The translations under genes and the position numbers were made by a program. Below are positions 43,308-54,500 of a stretch of 64,000 nt of DNA, in pieces. The stretch lies in NCBI GenBank assembly GCA_040218795.1, contig JAVJQT010000002.1, forward strand, positions 186,001-250,000. The letters run 5' to 3'. Every line of letters starts with the position of its first letter. Within the stretch, counting starts at the first letter, position 1. The stretch comes from CCMP332 sp040218795. Lineage in GTDB: Bacteria > Bacteroidota > Bacteroidia > Cytophagales > CCMP332. The notes under the pieces were generated by a model, which saw only the letters and a list, made by a program, of their open reading frames with translations, had not been told where the DNA came from and did no database searches.

Positions 43308-45426
43308 TATGCTCATCAACCTGAACTGGAGCATCGCCTATCTGTTTGTTTATTGGCTGACCATACAATGCCGGATGTAAATAATAACCCTTTTCTGCTG
43401 GTTTTTTCTCAACTACATCTTGAATTCGATTTGCCTCGGCCCATGGGTCTTTTCTGATTCCCGTAACCTGCCAACTAACTTTCACATTAGCCTGATCAGA
43501 TTTAATGGTGAATGAATTTGTAGAAGGATCAACTTCCTGAAGAACAATCAATTGGGCAAATTGACCAATCGGAGTCAATTGATATCTAAAATCTTTATTC
43601 AAGGTGCCAAAATAATCAGGTAATTGAATAACTGCTTCACCATTGGCATCAGTTGTAATATTTCCATTATATACATTCATCATGTCCGGACTCTCAACAA
43701 AACTGTGGTACAGGTATTTATTTGCCGGATCTTGCGGATGATCGATTTTAAATGAACCGCCACCTTTAGATAAAAAACCGATTACATTGACATTTCCAGT
43801 TGATCCAATGGTCATTACGTCCGTCGCTGATACGCCAAATTCATTAGCATCAAATTGAAATCTTAAAGTGGCATTATTGAACATTCTAAAATCATTACCA
43901 CCTCCACCTGGCCGAATTAATTCCACTGTCGCCCCCAAGAAATTTGTTGATATTATTCTTGTGGCTTGCAAACCCGTACCACTTACTTCAAGTGTTCTAA
44001 AAGGGTTGGTCGTACCTATGCCGACATTTCCACCACTAAATATTCCTGAATACGTTGTTCCTGCCAATGCTACATAACGGTTAGGTGTAGTTTTATCTGG
44101 ACCATTTGTTGCCAGTACTCCATAACCACCAACACCTGTGCCGGGTTGATGTCCCCATAGCCCATAATTATTAGTTCCTGTAGGATTTAGTGCATATCCA
44201 GCCAGAAAAGCATTAGAATAAACAAAGGCCGGGGCATTATTTCCTGTATTATTGCCTTCCAATACCATTGCATTGGAGTTAAAACTTGAATTACCATAAA
44301 TTACTGCCGATCCAAAATCATTTCCATATGTACCAGGGGAAAACAGATGTAAAGGATATGCAGGCGAATTATTCCCAATTCCGATACTACCTTCTACGAT
44401 TAAGCTATTTGATGGAGCCGAGCTTGTGCCTGCAAATGAACTTCCTATGGCCATATTTCCGGGGACATCGAGTAAATTCACCGCATCAAAGGATCCAATT
44501 CCTACATTTCCATTAGCTAAGATTCGCAACCTTTCCTGCGTTGGAGTTGAACCATTTGGCGCAGTTCTAAAAGATAAGATAGAAGGATAATTACCGCTCA
44601 ATTGTGGTAAGGCTGCAATTGTTGAAACTGCACCCACTGCAACGACTGAGGCAGAGTGAAAAGCTATTCCCGAATTTTGAAACCCGGTATCATCATAAGG
44701 GATATTGCCATTGAAAAACCTGGCTGAAGGGCCTGCTGTTGGAATTTGTTCGACGTCAAGTCTAACTGAGGGAGACACAGTTCCAATTCCCACATTTCCT
44801 CCATTTTCAATAATCATTTTCACATAGGTATCACTTGCATCTACATTGCCTGGGTCAAGGTTGCTGTTCGAACTAAAAATGAGATCACCTACACCGAAGG
44901 CACCGCTTCTTCTAAAGAAAATACCCCCTTTTGTCCCACTTGAAGGATTATTATATGTACCAAACAAAAAACCGGTAGAAACCGGGCCGGTGCCAACAAC
45001 TTGATTATTAATTTTAGCCCAAACGCCGCTGCTTCCATCAGATGTAGCATCAGTTCCACTTACATGCAATAGATTTTGAGGACTAGATATCCCAATTCCG
45101 ACATTTCCAGAATTAATATTTGAAATATCATTCCCAATTAATTCCCAAACATTTACACCACCAATGCTTATTGGATTCCAATTACCCGCGCCATAGTACA
45201 ATATTCTATCAATATCCACAGCATAAAACATCATTCCTTCAGTATTACCGACGAAAAGAGATGTATCTGCAGCATTAAGCCGAGTCATTAGAAAGCCTTT
45301 ATCCGCAGCTGACAATTCTAATATAGCTTCTGAATTTGGCAATAAAGTTCCAATTCCCACATTATTTTGAGCATGGGCAATGGAAATACTAAGTGCTAAG
45401 AGTGAAATGTATAATAATGTCTTCAA
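43294..45426 (-). CDS. NVGIG-repeat secreted fibre protein without S74 domain
   Basis: A 710-residue exported protein starting at TTG (signal peptide 1-19, ending AHAQN). It opens with NNVGIGTLLPNSEAILELS and a GFLMTRLN segment shared by the downstream family. It then carries many NVGIGxxxPxxxLxVxG blocks, typical of phage-fibre-like beta structures. The C-terminal 140 residues are different: HSFVESPDMMNVYNG, then VIQLPDYFGTLNKDFRYQLTPIG, a beta domain often seen at the end of Bacteroidota proteins of this class. There is no S74 chaperone and no coiled coil. It is the last gene of the fibre cluster; its stop overlaps the methyltransferase gene by 14 bases. Function is probably adhesive, but this is not shown. 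Confidence 0.78.
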   Translation of the reverse strand: MKTLLYISLLALSISIAHAQNNVGIGTLLPNSEAILELSAADKGFLMTRLNAADTSLFVGNTEGMMFYAVDIDRILYYGAGNWNPISIGGVNVWELIGNDISNINSGNVGIGISSPQNLLHVSGTDATSDGSSGVWAKINNQVVGTGPVSTGFLFGTYNNPSSGTKGGIFFRRSGAFGVGDLIFSSNSNLDPGNVDASDTYVKMIIENGGNVGIGTVSPSVRLDVEQIPTAGPSARFFNGNIPYDDTGFQNSGIAFHSASVVAVGAVSTIAALPQLSGNYPSILSFRTAPNGSTPTQERLRILANGNVGIGSFDAVNLLDVPGNMAIGSSFAGTSSAPSNSLIVEGSIGIGNNSPAYPLHLFSPGTYGNDFGSAVIYGNSSFNSNAMVLEGNNTGNNAPAFVYSNAFLAGYALNPTGTNNYGLWGHQPGTGVGGYGVLATNGPDKTTPNRYVALAGTTYSGIFSGGNVGIGTTNPFRTLEVSGTGLQATRIISTNFLGATVELIRPGGGGNDFRMFNNATLRFQFDANEFGVSATDVMTIGSTGNVNVIGFLSKGGGSFKIDHPQDPANKYLYHSFVESPDMMNVYNGNITTDANGEAVIQLPDYFGTLNKDFRYQLTPIGQFAQLIVLQEVDPSTNSFTIKSDQANVKVSWQVTGIRKDPWAEANRIQDVVEKKPAEKGYYLHPALYGQPINKQIGDAPVQVDEHTSLE

Positions 45427-45504
45427 ATCAACTATTAATATGCTTTAAATCAATAAGGTAACTGCTTTGCAATTTACGATGATTTTAGAAAATGGTTGTA
45501 AATG

Positions 45505-45528
45505 AAAAAAGCCACTGCTTAGGTGGCT
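45505..45528 (-). terminator. Terminator of the 3534-residue fibre gene
   Basis: On the minus strand, AGCCAC (45523-45528) pairs with GTGGCT (45510-45515) around a seven-base loop and is followed by TTTTTT. It lies 24 bases past the stop of the giant gene, so the 710-residue gene downstream needs its own promoter. Confidence 0.85.
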
Positions 45529-45551
45529 CTTAAATTGTATGAATGTTTATC

Positions 45552-48500
45552 TTATTTATTTCTGACTTCGGTCCCCATTAAATCAATGACTTTTTGAAGT
45601 TTGGCTTCCAATTCCAGATTTTTTGCTTTGAGATCCTCAAATTCATTTCTAGAAACAGCATTCTTTGCTTGTTTTAAATTTTCAATTTCGGTGTTTTTAG
45701 CTTCCAGTTCAATTTTTAATTGATCAATCTGATCCGCCAATTCTTTAATGGCATTGATTTGAGCGTAATTAATTGCATTGAAATCAAAACTGAGAACCTC
45801 TGTTTCCTTTTTATCTGTAGAGTCAAGCTTAGTTTTGACTTTTGAGATTGTGTAAGGTGCAACTTTTTGAATATCCTGTGCAACTATTCCCACTTGTGGT
45901 TTAGTGCTTGGGTCAATTCCTCCTTTACCGTTGTATTTAAACCATATTGGGTTAATCTTTCTTATCAATTCAAGCCCATCAGTATATTCTCCTTCAATGT
46001 CTTTTAATCTTTTATCTGAGAAATTGATCCAGGTGGTTCCGGTAGATTTTGCCGCTGATCCTGAAACATACAGATCATAAGCCTGATCGGTAGGGGTATT
46101 TATCGTAACAGTACCATCGTCCTGTACTACCAAATCTGAAGAACCTGCTGTTTGAACACGGAATGATGCTTGTCCATCACTAGCAGCACCATCTATGTGT
46201 AATTCTGAATTAGGGAAAGATTCATTGATACCTACATTACCACTATTTTTAATAACCATAACCTCGTTAGCCGGGAATGCATTTGATGAACCGGCTATAT
46301 CATTTTGTGCAAAAATAATATCCCCTCTTCCATCAACATCTGTAGACTGATAGTAAATGGCTCCTTTTCCATTTCCTCCAGCAGTATTTGTATTGATTAC
46401 GAATCTTATTCCGGCAAATGAGCCAACATTATTTGCAGAATTTTGCAATCTAAGCATCGTTCCTACAGTAGTAGTATTTAATGAAGTAGATTGAACATGA
46501 AGTTCATCCAGTGGATTGGTTGTTCCAATTCCTACATCACCTGTATTTTCTACTGTAAGTCTATTTGAACCGCCTGCATATAGTTGAACACTGCCTGACG
46601 AAGCGGGTGCGGTACCAAAGACCATATCATCATTAAAACTTTGAATATATCCTTCATAAGTACCATTATCATAGATGGTTATCAAAGGATTGCTAGTTGA
46701 TTCAAATCTTGCTACACCTATTGCAGTACTTGAAACATGCAATATATCAGAAGGGGCATTTGTGCCAATTCCTACTCGTCCTTCAACGATTAATCCATCT
46801 GTAGGTGCAGCAAAAAAGCCGGCATAATTTGTACCAATGGCCACTTCTCCAAGCACATCCAAGGTATTTACCGGTGCAGTAAGACCAATACCTACATTTA
46901 CTGCATTTCCTCCTGTACCTCCCAAAACCAAGGCATTGCTGGCACCAACAAGCGCACTATAACCAATGGCGGTAGCATTTGTCAGGTTGTTACTTAAAAC
47001 ATCAGCACTTCTTCCTAAAATAGTATTTCTTATACCCGTTGTATTTGCATCTCCTGCATCTCTTCCTAAAAATGTATTTTCATTTCCGGAGGTATTAAGA
47101 TCTCCTGCACTTCGACCGATAAATGTATTACTGGTTCCGTCAATATTGTTTTCGCCAGCACGTATTCCAAAGAAAGCATTTTGACTACCGGTAGTATTAT
47201 CAAAACCGGCCTGATAACCTACAAAAGTATTGCTTATACCAGTAGAAGTGGCACCTGCATCATTACCAATATGTGTTGAAAACCCGGGTTGATTTGTGTG
47301 ACCTGCATTTAAGCCGGCAAAAAATCCATTGGACCCATTAGTAGAAATAAGTTCACTACCGGAATAAAGATATGTCGTTGCATTGATAGTCCCATTAACA
47401 TCCAGATCATAGGCCGGATTTATAACGCCAATACCAACTTCTCCTGAAAAATAATTTTCATCCTCACCTGTCAAATAGATTCCATACTGGGTTCCTCCAC
47501 CAGATCCAATACTCGATCCATAATACATGTAGCCATCGAAATTTCCATCATTATCCATTTCAATATAATCACCATAGACAAATCCATTGACCGCAGATGC
47601 TTTGCTAACTATACTTCTTGTTCCATATACATTTCCATTTCCCGGATGGTCAACAGTATTATTAGTTCCAAATACTGAAAATGCGCTTCCTACATTTCCG
47701 TTAACAATTGAAGAAGAACCAAATTTTTCCCCTGTTCCATCATTTGAGATAAAATTAACAGTTCCAAATTTTGAACTTGCGCCATTATAAAAGTTTGAGT
47801 TACTTATACCAGTGGTCACAGTAGAATTTCCCGGTTCTATATAATTATAATTTCTTACAACTGCCAATGGGCTATTACCTACTGCAATATTTCCATTTCC
47901 ATCAATAATCATTCGATCTACTCCATTTACCTGAAATTGCATTTCTTCTGATGTAGGCGTCGCATTATGAGCATATCGAATTCTTCCTACCGTACTACCG
48001 ATCAATCTAAAATTCACATTTGAAGAATTGGTATTTGAACCGGCATCAAGGCTTATAAATGCATTATTGGCGGCCTCTACAAGAATTCCGGTAGCACCCG
48101 TACTTGAAACCGTTAAATTTTGAGCAGGAGTTGTTGTTCCAATACCTACATTACCTGTATTTGTATTGTATATGTCCGTCCCATTTCTGGCCCAATTGAT
48201 ACTATCAGCTAAATCTATGGCACCAACTCCACCCGTATTATTTACGGTGAGAATCCTTCTTCCAGAACCTGCAAAATCAGGCAGAGTAATTGTTCCTATA
48301 CTATTTATGGTTAATCTATCGCTAAAACCTGCATTTAAGAATACAGCATTAGGTGAAGCTAATCTTACAAAGTCTCCTGACCCAGGAGTTCCTACACTTC
48401 CAGTTTCTACAAAGCCACCGGCACCGTTATCTCTACCAAATTCAATTAAGGTAGAAGCTGATGTATTGGACCTTCTGCTTTTCAATCTTACATTAACAAA

Positions 48501-51500
48501 ATCCTCTTCGATATGAAGATTAGTTTGAGGTGCAGAAGTACCTATACCAACACTAATATTGGATGTATCACCCAATACCATTGAATTGCTTTGATCCACA
48601 ATAGCGTTTAAACCAATCGCTATTGCATTGCTCAAACCGGGTGAACCTACATCGGCATCATGACCTATGGCTATGTTAAATGTTCCTGTGGTATTTGCAT
48701 CCAAAGCCTGATATCCTATGGCGGTGTTGCCCTGTCCGTTGGAGTTCAATGCGGCTCTGCTACCTACAGCTACGTTTCCATCGGCATTATTATTTAACAA
48801 AGAGGTAAATCCTATGGCAACATTGTCATTACCGGATGCTGAATTTTCCATGGCTGCATTACCAAGCGCTGTATTTTGTGTTCCGATTATATTGCGCAAT
48901 GCCGCATATCCAATACCGGTATTCGCATCAGCAGTATTATTATTTTCTAATGCCAAAGCTCCTAAAGCTGTATTGCCATCGGCGGTATTTAATGCCATAG
49001 CCCTGTAGCCAAATGCAGAATTGTTAAAACCGGCCCCATTATTTCCCGCTTGATAGCCAAAGCTAGTTACACCAGTTGTGGCATCGTCAATACGACCTGA
49101 GGGTTGATTGTTCATCCTGAAATTCAAAGGCACGTCATCGTTTGTTCCAAGGTAATTTGTACCATCCACGGTTCCTGCATTTCCTGTTAAATCCCAGAAA
49201 GTACTTGCACCCAGCGGTTGCCAGCTGGCTTCACCGGTGGCATTAGAAGTTAGTACATAACCTGTTTGGGCACCATTTACGATAATGACCGAATCAAATT
49301 TAGCAGCATCGCCAACAACTTCAAGTTTATTAGTAGGCGTTATGGTTCCTATTCCCACATTATCTGCATCTGTAATTACCAATGGGGTGGAACCTAAATT
49401 GTAATTGGCGACATAGAAATCTCCATCAAGACCGCCACCTACACTGCTTCCGTCTGTACTTATTCCATAATATCCGACATCAGTCAGAAGATCAAAAGAT
49501 GCTATACCATCAGCAGCGAGATTTTCAACCTGAGTGGCTACCCATCCTGCGGGGACACTATCCGTTACATCCAGTTTTTCATCCGGGGAATAATCTCCAA
49601 TGGCGACATCTCCTGTGACATCGTCTACAATTAAACGCGCTTCGCCGTCATCATCATCGTAAATGATGAATGAATTGTTTACGAAATTCGACCCCTCATA
49701 ACGAATTTCCATCCTGTTGGCATCGTTTACAAAATCAAGGGAAGTTTGACCATCTGCATTGCTATTCACAATTTCCTGAAGAACAAAACCACCGGCTCCC
49801 ACATTTCCCTGAAGTGATATATCACCATTTTCAAAAAGACCGGAATAGGTGGCACCATTGGCATCCACATGAATACCTGAAGTTGAACCAGGATCACCTA
49901 AAACTTCTATTGCCGTGACCGCGCCACGGGATTGAGCTCTCAAACCTGCAAATCCTCCGGCAGCACCCAAGGCGTCAACACCAAGGTAATTTCCTTCAGC
50001 TATTACGCCGTATCCAAAGTTAACGGCCGTAGCAGTGGAGGTTGCATAAATTGCAGCACCATCCTGTGATCCTGTATTGGTATTGATAAATCGACCGACG
50101 AATTCACCAGTATTAACATTATCTATTACATGTAATCTACTGCTTGGGTTGATAATTCCGATTCCAACATCCCCAGTTCCTTCGATTCGCATTAATTCAT
50201 TACTGGTCGTTGAATTTGCTCCTGCATAGAATACATGATGGGATGAAGTGCCATTAATCTGGTAGCGCATTATGGAAGGATTAACCCCAAAACCAAAGAA
50301 TTGATGATCGTTATTTGCTCCTTCGAACAATACGATCTTTCTATTGGCAGTGGCTGCTGCGAATTGAAGCGGTGCATTGGCTGCAGTTGTTCCAATTCCT
50401 ACATTTCCTTCTACTAATAAACCGCTAACCGGAGCTGTATTAGTCCCGGCATAATTCCCACCAATTACCATAGCCCCATCAACATCAAGTTTGTTTACAG
50501 GACTGGAATTGCCAATCCCCACTCTTTCATTAGCCTCGTCAATATACAGTACAGAGTTTGCACCGCTGGAAATAAAATCAATATTTCCGGATCCCATATT
50601 GATAGTTTGTCCACCATCATAGGCTGCTTGTAAGGTATGTGCAGAAGCACCGGGTTGCCAACTGGCTTCCCCTGTTGCATTGGAGGTAAGCACATATCCA
50701 TTTTGTGCGCCATTGACAATGATTACGGAGTCGAATTTGGCCGCATCGCCAATGACTTCGAGTCGGTTGGCAGGAGTGGAGGTACCGATACCCACATTGG
50801 CATTGTTACCAAGTACAAGGCTGTTGCTTTGACTTACAACTGAATTTGCTCCAATTGCAGTAGCATTTGTTAGAGCATCAACTGATACATCAGAAGAATT
50901 ACCCAATAAAGTTAATTGCGAACCGGTGACATTTGTGGCTGCGGTATTACTTCCTATGAAAGTGTTGCCTGCGCCTGTCGTATTTATTTCACCAGCTCTT
51001 ATACCAAGGGCTGTATTTGTACTACCGGTTGTTAATCTCAAAGATTGATGTCCAATAGCTGTATTACCTCCTGCAGAAGTTGCAGTGGTCAGGGCCTCAT
51101 ATCCAAAACCTACAGCACCGCCCCCATCTCCAATCAAACTCGCCCCTGCATTAAATCCTATGAAAGTTGCAGAAGCTGTTGTCAACCTACCAACACGAGT
51201 ATTATTCACTCTAAATGTTAGTGGCACATTATCCGTTGATCCGATAAAATTAGTTCCATCAATTGTGCCGGCATTTCCAAGCAGATCCCAGGCAGTGCTT
51301 GCAGGTAGAGATTGCCAGCTGGCTTCCCCAGTTGCATTGGAGGTAAGCACATATCCATTTTGTGCGCCATTAACAATGATGACAGAGTCGAATTTCGCTG
51401 CATCACCTATGACTTCTAGTCTGTTGGCAGGAGTGATTGTTCCTATCCCTACATTTCCATTTTGCGCTACAACATCGCCATCTGCGAAATATGCAGCGTA

Positions 51501-54500
51501 ATTATTAGTTCCTCCCGAAGCAGTACTGTAAACACCATAATTGTTGGTCGCGCCTGTGGCTGTTGCAACTGCATTTACACCAAAAGCATTTGTGGCGGTT
51601 GTAATACCTTGCACTTCACCCTGAACACCTACAATCCAACCGGTATTTATTGTATTAAAGCCTACACCTCTTACACCGATATTTGAAGAACTTGCATTCG
51701 AGGCTTCGCCATTTACGCCAATGGACAAAGTTCCGCCTATACCTCTGCCGCTTATACCAAAGTTTTCAGATGCAGAGCCTGAAACGAGAGAATTGATGCC
51801 TTCATTTCTGGCGGCATTAAAATTAGTTACTGCATTTATTGCAGAGGCACTTGTAGTATTCAGAACATCCAATGGATTCGCCGGACTTGTATTACCAATC
51901 CCTACTCTTTCATTGGCTTCATCAAGATACAGCACAGAGTTTGCGCCGCTTGAAATAAAATCAATATTTCCGGATCCCATATTGATGGTCTGGCCACCGT
52001 CATAAGCTGCTTGTAAAGTATGTGCAGAAGCACCGGGTTGCCAGCTGGCTTCACCGGTTGCATTTGACGTTAATACATATCCATTTTGAGCGCCATTAAC
52101 AATGATGACAGAGTCGAATTTCGCTGCATCGCCAATAACTTCGAGCTTGTTGGCAGGTGTATTTGTTCCAATCCCCACATTATTTACGGTATCAACATAA
52201 ATATCCGAACCATTGCGCTGCCAATAGCCTATAACATTCGGCGGTGCTGTGAGGCTATTTTGGTAATCGACGCCCTGACGCTGGACAAGTAAATCAAAAG
52301 CAAAACTTTCGTTTGTTCCAAATTTATTTTGAGTAACAACGATCACCGAATCTTTGGATTCAGAGAAATAATTAGCAACTGTAAACCCGACTGTATTTTG
52401 ATGCCCAGAGCCTATTGAAACGGCGGGTGTTTCACTAAAAAACCCAGGAATGTAGTCTACATCATAAACACCGGGACCCGTATTGTTTACGGAATTAACA
52501 AAAGGATATGATTGACTAATAACTGTACCATTCGCCGCAATTCTGGCACTAAACACATTCGCCGGAATTGTATCATTGGCCCCACCAGGTCTTACCAATG
52601 GCTCACCCGTAGGCCATACACCGGCAGTTTTAGGTCCAAATATGCTGTCGCTTACGGTGTTGATATAAAAATCTCCATCCACTCCATCTCCCGGAGTAGG
52701 ATCTATAAGACCGTTTAAAACTGTGTTTCCATCGGCACCTGCAGGTCCGACCAGCGATGTTCCTGTACCCCAAACACCTGCAGCCTTTGGTCCGAATATG
52801 CTGTCGGTGGTTGTGTTGATAAAGAAGTCACCATCTACGCCGTCGCCGGGAGTTGGGTCAATTAAACCACTAAGTATAGTGTTTCCGTCAATACCGTTAG
52901 CACCGGCTGCACCTGTTGGCCCAACCAAAGAAGTTCCTGTACCCCAAACCCCTGCGGTTTTAGGACCGAAAATACTATCAGTTGTTGTGTTGATAAAGAA
53001 GTCGCCGTCAACTCCGTCGCCCGGAGTAGGGTCAATTAATCCACTAAGTATGGTATTTCCGTCAATACCGTTAGCACCGGCTGCACCTGTCGGCCCTACC
53101 AAAGATGTTCCTGTTCCCCAGACCCCTGCGGTTTTAGGTCCGAAAATGCTGTCTGTCGTGGTGTTGATAAAAAAGTCGCCGTCAACACCGTCGCCCGGGG
53201 TAGGGTCGATCAAACCACTGAGAATAGTGTTTCCGTCTATGCCGTTAGTACCTGCTGCTCCAGCGGGACCTACTAAAGAAGTTCCCGTACCCCAAACCCC
53301 TGCAGTTTTGGGACCGAAAATGCTGTCTGTCGTGGTGTTGATAAAGAAGTCGCCATCCACGCCATATCCGGGAGTTGGGTCAATTAATCCGCTGAGTATG
53401 GTGTTACCGTCTATACCGTTTGCGCCAGCTGCTCCAGTCGGTCCTACCAAAGATGTTCCTGTACCCCAGACTCCTGCGGTTTTGGGTCCGAAAATGCTGT
53501 CTGTCGTGGTGTTGATAAAGAAGTCGCCATCCACGCCATCGCCGGGAGTAGGGTCGATCAATCCACTTAGAATTGTGTTTCCGTCAATACCGTTAGCACC
53601 GGCTGCACCTGTCGGCCCTACTAAAGAAGTTCCTGTACCCCATACGCCTGCGGTTTTAGGCCCGAATATGCTGTCTGTTGTGGTGTTGATAAAGAAGTCG
53701 CCATCCACGCCATCGCCTGGAGTAGGGTCAATCAATCCACTTAGAATTGTGTTTCCGTCGATACCATTAGCGCCCGCTGCACCTGTCGGCCCAACCAAAG
53801 AAGTTCCTGTACCCCAAACCCCCGCGGTTTTAGGTCCGAAAATGCTATCGCTTGTTGTGTTGATAAAGAAATCACCATCCACGCCATCACCGGGCGTAGG
53901 ATCGATCAAACCGCTGAGTATGGTGTTACCGTCTATACCGTTGGTTCCTGCTGCTCCTGCAGGTCCTACCAAAGAAGTTCCTATTCCCCAGACTCCTGCA
54001 GTTTTGGGTCCGAAAATGCTATCGCTTGTTGTATTGATATAGAAGTCACCGTCTACGCCGTCGCCCGGAGTAGGATCGATAAGGCCGCTAAGAATTGTAT
54101 TTCCATCTGCTCCTGCTGGACCGGGTGCTCCGGCGAGATTTACCGTCCAGGAACTGAATGTTCCGCCTCCTGTAATGGAAGTCACATTTACATCCAAGGC
54201 GCCTGTAGAAGGATTATAAGTGGTTACGGTACCCTCCATAAAGTTTGTGCCTGACTCAGCGATAATTACAGTTTGAGCCGCAGTATAGGCCAATGCCGTG
54301 TCGACTGTCAAAGATTGTGGACCTAAGGCTATTGTTAATGTTGTTGTTGAAGTGGTTGCATAGCGATCACCGTCTGCGCCATCGGTTCCTGCTGCTCCTG
54401 CAGGTCCTACCAAAGAAGTTCCTATTCCCCAGACTCCTGCAGTTTTGGGTCCGAAAATGCTATCGCTTGTTGTTTTGATAAAGAAGTCGCCGTCTACGCC

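Noticed and set aside
52723..54042. A 439-codon plus-strand open frame, and similar ones at 54445-55005 and 55153-55530, rich in Pro, Ser and Val.
   Set aside because: They are antisense shadows of the 174-base repeat array in the giant minus-strand gene. Their periodicity equals the repeat, and they have no start region or family of their own.
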